DNA from: Ramlibacter tataouinensis
GTDB lineage: Bacteria; Pseudomonadota; Gammaproteobacteria; Burkholderiales; Burkholderiaceae_C
Length of the DNA stretch: 64,000 nucleotides
Direction: 5' to 3'
NCBI RefSeq assembly: GCF_001580455.1
Contig: NZ_CP010951.1
Coordinates: 1,488,001 to 1,552,000, forward strand
Both the position numbers and the translations under genes were made by a program. Within the stretch, counting starts at the first letter, position 1. Each line of letters begins with the position of its first letter. Below, one piece after another: positions 59,392-64,000 of the stretch. The notes under the pieces are model-generated. The model was given only the letters and a program-made list of their open reading frames with translations. It did not search any database and was not told where the DNA came from.

Positions 59392-61836
59392 ATGGTGACG
59401 ACGACTCAAATCGACATGCCCGTGGTCCGCGAGTTGAAGGACTTCGACCGCGCCTCGGGCAACTGGCTGGAACGGCTGGTGTTCAACCACCGCCTGTTCG
59501 TGGTCCTGGCCTGCGTGCTGGCCACGCTCGTGCTCGGCTGGCAGGCCACGCGCCTGACGCTGAACGCCGCGTTCGAGAAGACCATCCCGCAGCACCAGCC
59601 CTACATCAAGAACTTCCTGGATAACAGGAACGAGCTCAAGGGGCTGGGCAACTCGGTGCGGGTGGTGGTGGAGAACAGGCAGGGCGACATCTTCGACCGG
59701 GCGTATTTGCAGACGCTCAAGCAGATCAACGACGAGCTGTTCCTGACCCCGGGCGTGGACCGCGCCAACGTCAAGTCGCTGTGGATGCCGGTGGTGCGCT
59801 GGAACGAGGTGACCGAAGAAGGTTTCACCGGGGGCCCCGTCATGCCGGACAACTACTCCGGCTCGCCGCGGCAGATCGACCAGCTGCGACAGAACATCGC
59901 GCGCGCCCAGATCCTGGGCAGCCTGGTGGGCAACGACTACAAGTCCAGCATGATCATCGTGCCGCTGCTGGACAAGGATGCCAGCGGCAAGCCCCTGGAC
60001 TACTGGGAGCTGTCCAAGCGGCTGGAAGACATCCGCGCCAAGTACGCCAAGGCGCCCGGCGGCGCCGACGTCGACATCCGCATCGTCGGCTTTGCCAAGG
60101 TGGTGGGCGACCTGCTCGATGGGCTGGCGCAGATGGTGCTGTACTTCGCGGTGGCCGCCCTGATTGCCGCGACCATCCTGTACGCCTGGACGCGCTGCGT
60201 GCGGTCCACCGCCCTAGTGCTGGCCTGCTCGCTGGTGGCGGTGCTGTGGCAGCTGGGGCTGGTGACGCTCTTGGGCTACCAGCTGGACCCGTACTCGATC
60301 CTGGTGCCCTTCCTGGTGTTCGCCATCGGCGTGTCGCACGGCGCGCAGAAGATGAACGGCATCATGCAGGACGTGGGGCGCGGCACGCACAAGCTGGTGG
60401 CGGCGCGCTACACCTTCCGCCGGCTGTTCCTGGCGGGCCTCACGGCGCTGGCCGCCGACGCGGTGGGCTTTGCCGTCTTGATGCTGATCGACATCCCGGT
60501 GATCCAGGACCTGGCCATCACCGCCAGCCTCGGCGTGGCGCTGCTGGTGTTCACCAATCTCGTCTTGCTGCCCGTGATGCTGTCGTACACGGGCGTCAGC
60601 CCGGCGGCAGCCGAGCGCAGCCTGCGCGCCGAGCAGCAGCAGGCCGGCGGCGGCACATGGACGCTGCTGGAGCGCTTCACCGAACGGCGCTGGGCGTTGG
60701 GAGCACTGGCCGTCTCTGCCGTAGTGGCCGCCGCCGGCTTTGCGGTCAGCACGAAACTCAAGATCGGTGACCTCGACCCCGGCGCGTCCGAGCTGCGGCC
60801 CACCTCGCGCTACAACCGCGACAACGCCTACATCACCGGCAACTACTCGCTGTCCAGCGACCAGTTCGCGGTGATCGTCAAGACCAAGGCCGAGGGCTGC
60901 CTGGAGTACCCGACGCTGGTGGAGGCCGACCGCCTCGGCTGGGCGCTGCAGCAGGTGCCGGGCGTGCAGACCACCGTCTCGCTGGCCGATGCGGTGCGCA
61001 AGATCACCGCCGGCTCCTACGAGGGCAGCCCCAAGTGGCTGACCATCTCGCCCAACCAGGACGTGCTGAACTACGGCGCACGCACCGCCGTCACCAGCAA
61101 CCCCGACCTGTTCAACCGGGAGTGTTCGGTGATGCCGGTGATCGCCTACCTGGCCGACCACAAGGCCGAGACGCTCGAGCGCGTGGTCAAGGCGGCCGAC
61201 GAGTTTGCCGGCGCGCACAGCACGCCGGACCGCCAGTTCCTGCTGGCCGCCGGCAGCGCCGGCATCGAGGCGGCCACCAACATCGTTGTGAAGCAGGCCA
61301 ACGTCACCATGCTGCTGTACGTCTATGCGGCGGTGATCGTGCTGTGCCTCATCACCTTCCGCAGCTGGCGCGCGGTGATCGTGGCCGTCGTGCCGCTGGC
61401 CATCACGTCGATCCTGTGCGAGGCGCTGATGGTGGCGCTGGGCATGGGGGTGAAGGTGGCGACGCTGCCGGTGATCGCGCTGGGCGTGGGCATCGGCGTG
61501 GACTACGCCTTGTACCTGCTGAGCATCCAGCTCGCGCAGCAGCGCGCCGGAGCAAGCCTTGCTGATGCCTACCGCCACGCGCTGCGCTTCACCGGCAAGG
61601 TGGTGGCGCTGGTGGGCGTGACGCTGGCTGCCGGCGTGATCACCTGGGCCGCCTCGCCGATCAAGTTCCAGGCCGACATGGGGATTCTTCTGACCTTCAT
61701 GTTCCTCTGGAACATGCTGGGCGCGTTGGTGCTGATCCCGGCCCTGTCGCACTTTCTGCTCCCTCGCGTGGGCAAGCGCAGCGCACGCGCGTCCGTCCTC
61801 GACGCCGGCGGCACGCCGCGGGCCAAGGCGGCTTAG
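59392..61836 (+). CDS. RND/MMPL-family transporter (HpnN-like)
   Basis: An 814-residue inner-membrane protein with the RND two-fold layout: a first helix at about 27-48 (FNHRLFVVLACVLATLVLGW), a periplasmic loop, then five helices, and the same again. The second half has GVGIGVDYALYLLSI (G-x3-D, proton-relay aspartate); the first-half equivalent is AIGVSHGAQKMNGI, where the Asp is missing. MMPL/HpnN-type members export lipids, hopanoids or siderophores from the inner membrane. It follows DUF1302, DUF1329 and YCF48 genes, which together would span the envelope. A perfect 12-bp hairpin follows the stop. Confidence 0.87.
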   Translation: MVTTTQIDMPVVRELKDFDRASGNWLERLVFNHRLFVVLACVLATLVLGWQATRLTLNAAFEKTIPQHQPYIKNFLDNRNELKGLGNSVRVVVENRQGDIFDRAYLQTLKQINDELFLTPGVDRANVKSLWMPVVRWNEVTEEGFTGGPVMPDNYSGSPRQIDQLRQNIARAQILGSLVGNDYKSSMIIVPLLDKDASGKPLDYWELSKRLEDIRAKYAKAPGGADVDIRIVGFAKVVGDLLDGLAQMVLYFAVAALIAATILYAWTRCVRSTALVLACSLVAVLWQLGLVTLLGYQLDPYSILVPFLVFAIGVSHGAQKMNGIMQDVGRGTHKLVAARYTFRRLFLAGLTALAADAVGFAVLMLIDIPVIQDLAITASLGVALLVFTNLVLLPVMLSYTGVSPAAAERSLRAEQQQAGGGTWTLLERFTERRWALGALAVSAVVAAAGFAVSTKLKIGDLDPGASELRPTSRYNRDNAYITGNYSLSSDQFAVIVKTKAEGCLEYPTLVEADRLGWALQQVPGVQTTVSLADAVRKITAGSYEGSPKWLTISPNQDVLNYGARTAVTSNPDLFNRECSVMPVIAYLADHKAETLERVVKAADEFAGAHSTPDRQFLLAAGSAGIEAATNIVVKQANVTMLLYVYAAVIVLCLITFRSWRAVIVAVVPLAITSILCEALMVALGMGVKVATLPVIALGVGIGVDYALYLLSIQLAQQRAGASLADAYRHALRFTGKVVALVGVTLAAGVITWAASPIKFQADMGILLTFMFLWNMLGALVLIPALSHFLLPRVGKRSARASVLDAGGTPRAKAA

Positions 61837-61847
61837 CGCCGAGGGGC

Positions 61848-61876
61848 TTGGGGGTGCGCCAAACGCGCACCCCCAA
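61848..61876. terminator. Perfect 12-bp hairpin after the RND gene, no T run
   Basis: TTGGGGGTGCGC and GCGCACCCCCAA with a 5-nt loop (CAAAC). It lies 12 bases past the RND stop. Without a T tract it may be a weak terminator or an mRNA 3'-end stabiliser. Confidence 0.55.
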
Positions 61877-61882
61877 CCCATC

Positions 61883-61903
61883 ACCCCCTCCCAATGTGGT
61901 GGG
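61883..61903. promoter_or_regulatory. C/G-rich dyad, proposed regulon operator (site 6)
   Basis: ACCCCCTCC-caatgt-GGTGGG, 65 bp before the acyl-CoA dehydrogenase start. Nearly the same as the dyad at 52424-52445. Confidence 0.55.
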
Positions 61904-61967
61904 CGCGTATCCCGCGGTCGCGCTCACACTCAAGGGAAAGCGCAGTCGCTGAACGACAAGGTACGAC

Positions 61968-63113
61968 ATGAACGAAACATCCACCACCTTCCTGACCGAA
62001 CAGGAACTCATGATCCGCGAGTCGGCGCGCAAGGTCGCGCAAGAGGTCGTGGCCGCCACCGCCGCCGAGCGCGACCGCACGGCCGTCTGGCCGCGCGACG
62101 AGCTGAAGACCGTGGGCGCGCTCGGTTTCCTGGGCATGCTCACGCCTGAGGCCTACGGCGGCTCCGGCGCCAGCTTCGTCGAGTACTGCCTGGCGATCGA
62201 GGAGTTCGCCGCCGCAGACGCCGGCTTTGCCACGTTGATGCACGTGCACAACTCGGTCGGCTTCATGATTTCGAAAGCCGGCACCGAGGCGCAGAAGCAA
62301 AAGTACCTGCCGAAGCTGGCGACCGGCGAGCACATCGGCGCCTTCCTGCTGTCCGAGCCGCATGCCGGCTCCGACACCGCGGCCTTCCGCACCTTCGCGC
62401 GCCGCGAGGACTCGCACTACGTGCTCAATGGCAGCAAGCAGTTCATCTCGAACGGCAGCGAAGCCGGCGTGGGACTGGTGCTGGCAGTGACCGACAAGGC
62501 CGCGGGCAAGAACGGCAGCAGCCTGCTGATCGTCGACCCGAAGGCCCCGGGCTACCAGGTCGCTCGCGTCGAGCACAAGCTCGGTCAGCGTTCGGCCCAT
62601 GTGGCGCAGATCCAGCTCGATGACTGCCGCGTGCCGGTGGACGATCTCATCGGCGAGGAAGGCTCCGGCTACAAGCGCATCATGGCCTCGCTGTCCGAAG
62701 GGCGGGTGGCCATCGCGGCGGTGGCGATCGGCGCGGCGCGGGCGGCGCTGGAGGCCGCGGTGAAGTACGCCAAGGAGCGCGAGGCCTATGGCGCGCCCCT
62801 CATCAAGCTGCAGGGCGTGGCGTTCGACCTCGCCGACATGGCCACCCGGGTCGAGGTGGCGCACCAGTTCATGCTGCATGCCGCCCGCCTGTGCGAGGCC
62901 GGCATTCCCTGTGCCAAGGAGGCCTCCATGGCCAAGCTCTTTGCCAGCGAGATGGCCGAAAAGGTCTGTTCGGACGCCATTCAGATCCATGGCGGCTACG
63001 GCTACCTCACCGACTTCCCGGTGGAGCGCTACTACCGCGACGTGCGCGTGACCAAGATCTACGAAGGCACGAGCCACATCCAGAAGCTGATAATCGCGCG
63101 CAGCCTGGGCTGA
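61968..63113 (+). CDS. Acyl-CoA dehydrogenase (catalytic Glu present)
   Basis: A 381-residue acyl-CoA dehydrogenase with LLSEPHAGSDTAAFRTFARR, NGSKQFISNGSEAGVG and QIHGGYGYLTDFPVERYYRD. The catalytic loop KIYEGTSHIQK includes E366, the normal base, so it is likely a complete homotetrameric enzyme, unlike the pair at 45.5-47.9 kb. Such enzymes dehydrogenate short/branched acyl-CoAs. It has its own upstream dyad (61883) and follows the RND gene across 131 bp. Confidence 0.9.
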   Translation: MNETSTTFLTEQELMIRESARKVAQEVVAATAAERDRTAVWPRDELKTVGALGFLGMLTPEAYGGSGASFVEYCLAIEEFAAADAGFATLMHVHNSVGFMISKAGTEAQKQKYLPKLATGEHIGAFLLSEPHAGSDTAAFRTFARREDSHYVLNGSKQFISNGSEAGVGLVLAVTDKAAGKNGSSLLIVDPKAPGYQVARVEHKLGQRSAHVAQIQLDDCRVPVDDLIGEEGSGYKRIMASLSEGRVAIAAVAIGAARAALEAAVKYAKEREAYGAPLIKLQGVAFDLADMATRVEVAHQFMLHAARLCEAGIPCAKEASMAKLFASEMAEKVCSDAIQIHGGYGYLTDFPVERYYRDVRVTKIYEGTSHIQKLIIARSLG

Positions 63114-63260
63114 CAAGCAGTACTTTCGGCGTCATGCGGTGAGGCGGGCTGTTCCTGTCCGGCCTTCAACCCGGAGGTAGGACCATGGGCCAATAGACGG
63201 CTGCCTCGCGCGTGCGGACCATCGCACGCCCGGGCAAGTGTCCGTCGAACCGAGCAGTAC

Positions 63261-64000
63261 ATGGCCCATGCATCCCGCGTTCCCTACCTTGCGCGCCAGT
63301 TCACGCCAGCGCACCCCGATCTCGCTGACGCGGCCGGAGTCCCGGCGCGCTTGGCCAACGAGCGCTACGTCGACTCGCTCGCGCGGGTCGTCTACTACTG
63401 GGGCTATCCCGCGGTGGACGCCCTGGGTCGGACCAGTGCCTGGGAAGTGATGAAGGCTGCGGGGCCCGGCGCGACGATGGGCTTGTTCCCCGGGGCGCCG
63501 AAGAACATGATGGGCTATCTCGACGACCACATGTCGCCGGCCCAGCGCAAGGTGGTCACGCCCAACAGCGACACCATCTACGGCGCCAGCTTCGCCGACC
63601 TCACCGAGGAGGCGGTGGTGGTTCAGACGCCCAGCGACGTGCCCAAGGGCCACTACTGGACGATCCAGATCTGCGACCTGTTCACCACGGTGATCCACCA
63701 GCTGGGGGCGGCCAGCAAGACGCCCGGCGGAAAGTTCCTGTTGGTGGGTCCGAACTGGAAGGGCGAGAAGCCCAAGGGATTCATCGACGTGCTGCGCATG
63801 CCGACCAATATCGCCGGCATTTTCGGGCGTAGCTTCGCGGCACACACCGACGAAGCGAAAGCACGCGCCCGGGCCGTGCTCAATCAGATCGGCTTGGTCG
63901 CGCAAAGCCGTGACCAGTCCGGGCCCTTGCACTTCGATTGCGAGGCGAGCGCGCGCAACAAGGTATTCCCGCCCGGCGTGACGCCCGAGATGGTGGCGGC
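63261..64000 (+). CDS. DUF1254 domain protein (copy 4), 3' end outside the window
   Basis: The visible 246 residues start MAHASRVPYLARQFTP and contain SLARVVYYWGYPAVDALGRT, KVVTPNSDTIYGASFADLTE and LLVGPNWKGEKPKGFIDVLR, the DUF1254 features (compare PNQDVVYGG in copy 2). The frame is open to the end of the window, where a DUF1214 half is expected. No signal peptide is seen. The start is tentative: no strong ribosome site precedes ATG 63261 and the frame is open further upstream. It follows the acyl-CoA dehydrogenase by 147 bp and may share its regulation. Confidence 0.8.
   Translation, partial: MAHASRVPYLARQFTPAHPDLADAAGVPARLANERYVDSLARVVYYWGYPAVDALGRTSAWEVMKAAGPGATMGLFPGAPKNMMGYLDDHMSPAQRKVVTPNSDTIYGASFADLTEEAVVVQTPSDVPKGHYWTIQICDLFTTVIHQLGAASKTPGGKFLLVGPNWKGEKPKGFIDVLRMPTNIAGIFGRSFAAHTDEAKARARAVLNQIGLVAQSRDQSGPLHFDCEASARNKVFPPGVTPEMVA

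Noticed and set aside
1..64000. CRISPR array, rRNA operon, prophage or insertion sequence
   Set aside because: No regularly spaced repeats, rRNA-like stretch, transposase or integrase, or phage structural motif was seen on either strand.

Overview
The window is GC-rich, gene-dense DNA whose families (Bug/TctC-type periplasmic receptors, Liv-type ABC transporters coupled to acyl-CoA ligases, DUF1254, DUF1302/DUF1329 and YCF48 proteins, large MalT-like LuxR regulators) point to a soil or freshwater betaproteobacterium of the Burkholderiales, most like Comamonadaceae (Ramlibacter/Variovorax type). That placement is inferred from gene content. I saw no rRNA, CRISPR, prophage or intact insertion sequence. 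One tRNA gene, tRNA-Arg(ACG), lies at 9.5 kb.

0-12 kb is a mosaic of small unlinked genes: the end of a universal stress protein gene, a DUF1801 protein, an acetyltransferase, a frameshifted class I fructose-bisphosphate aldolase relic, a secreted choice-of-anchor protein, a LysR regulator divergent from a Tat-exported Acg-type flavoprotein, a TetR regulator with three operator-like boxes in front of an internally deleted SDR relic and a MATE exporter, a lipoprotein glycerophosphodiesterase, a Rieske protein, a cupin and a metallo-beta-lactamase-fold hydrolase.

12-19 kb is one sugar-type operon: ROK regulator, ABC ATPase, permease, binding protein, TIM-barrel isomerase and Gfo/Idh/MocA dehydrogenase. 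19-24 kb is a tricarboxylate module: a Bug receptor divergent from TcuA/TcuB-like tricarballylate oxidation proteins and a class II aldolase-family protein. 24-31.5 kb (minus strand) is a complete Liv-type ABC transporter followed by an acyl-CoA ligase and an SDR, apparently an uptake-and-CoA-activation operon.

31.5-64 kb is the most interesting part. It holds a secreted carboxylesterase, a 2-oxoglutarate/Fe(II)-type oxygenase, a 905-residue MalT-like LuxR regulator, four DUF1254/DUF1214-type proteins, and two divergent operons with an unusual beta-oxidation set. The minus operon (52.3 to 41.8 kb) has an enoyl-CoA hydratase relative, two thiolases, three acyl-CoA dehydrogenases, an SDR and an acyl-CoA ligase. 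The plus operon (52.5 kb onward) has a MaoC hydratase, a dehydrogenase resembling the N-terminal domain of peroxisomal MFE-2, and an alpha-methylacyl-CoA racemase with its catalytic residues, followed by a DUF1302 outer-membrane protein, a DUF1329 protein, a YCF48-like propeller, an RND/MMPL transporter and another acyl-CoA dehydrogenase. Together they look like a bacterial counterpart of peroxisomal branched-chain beta-oxidation joined to a trans-envelope system for a hydrophobic substrate.

A C/G-rich dyad of the form ACCCCnTCC-N-GGTGGG recurs ahead of the genes at 24.6, 31.5, 37.35, 39.7, 52.43 and 61.89 kb, mostly 53-65 bp from a start codon. I propose it as the operator of one regulon, possibly bound by the MalT-like regulator.
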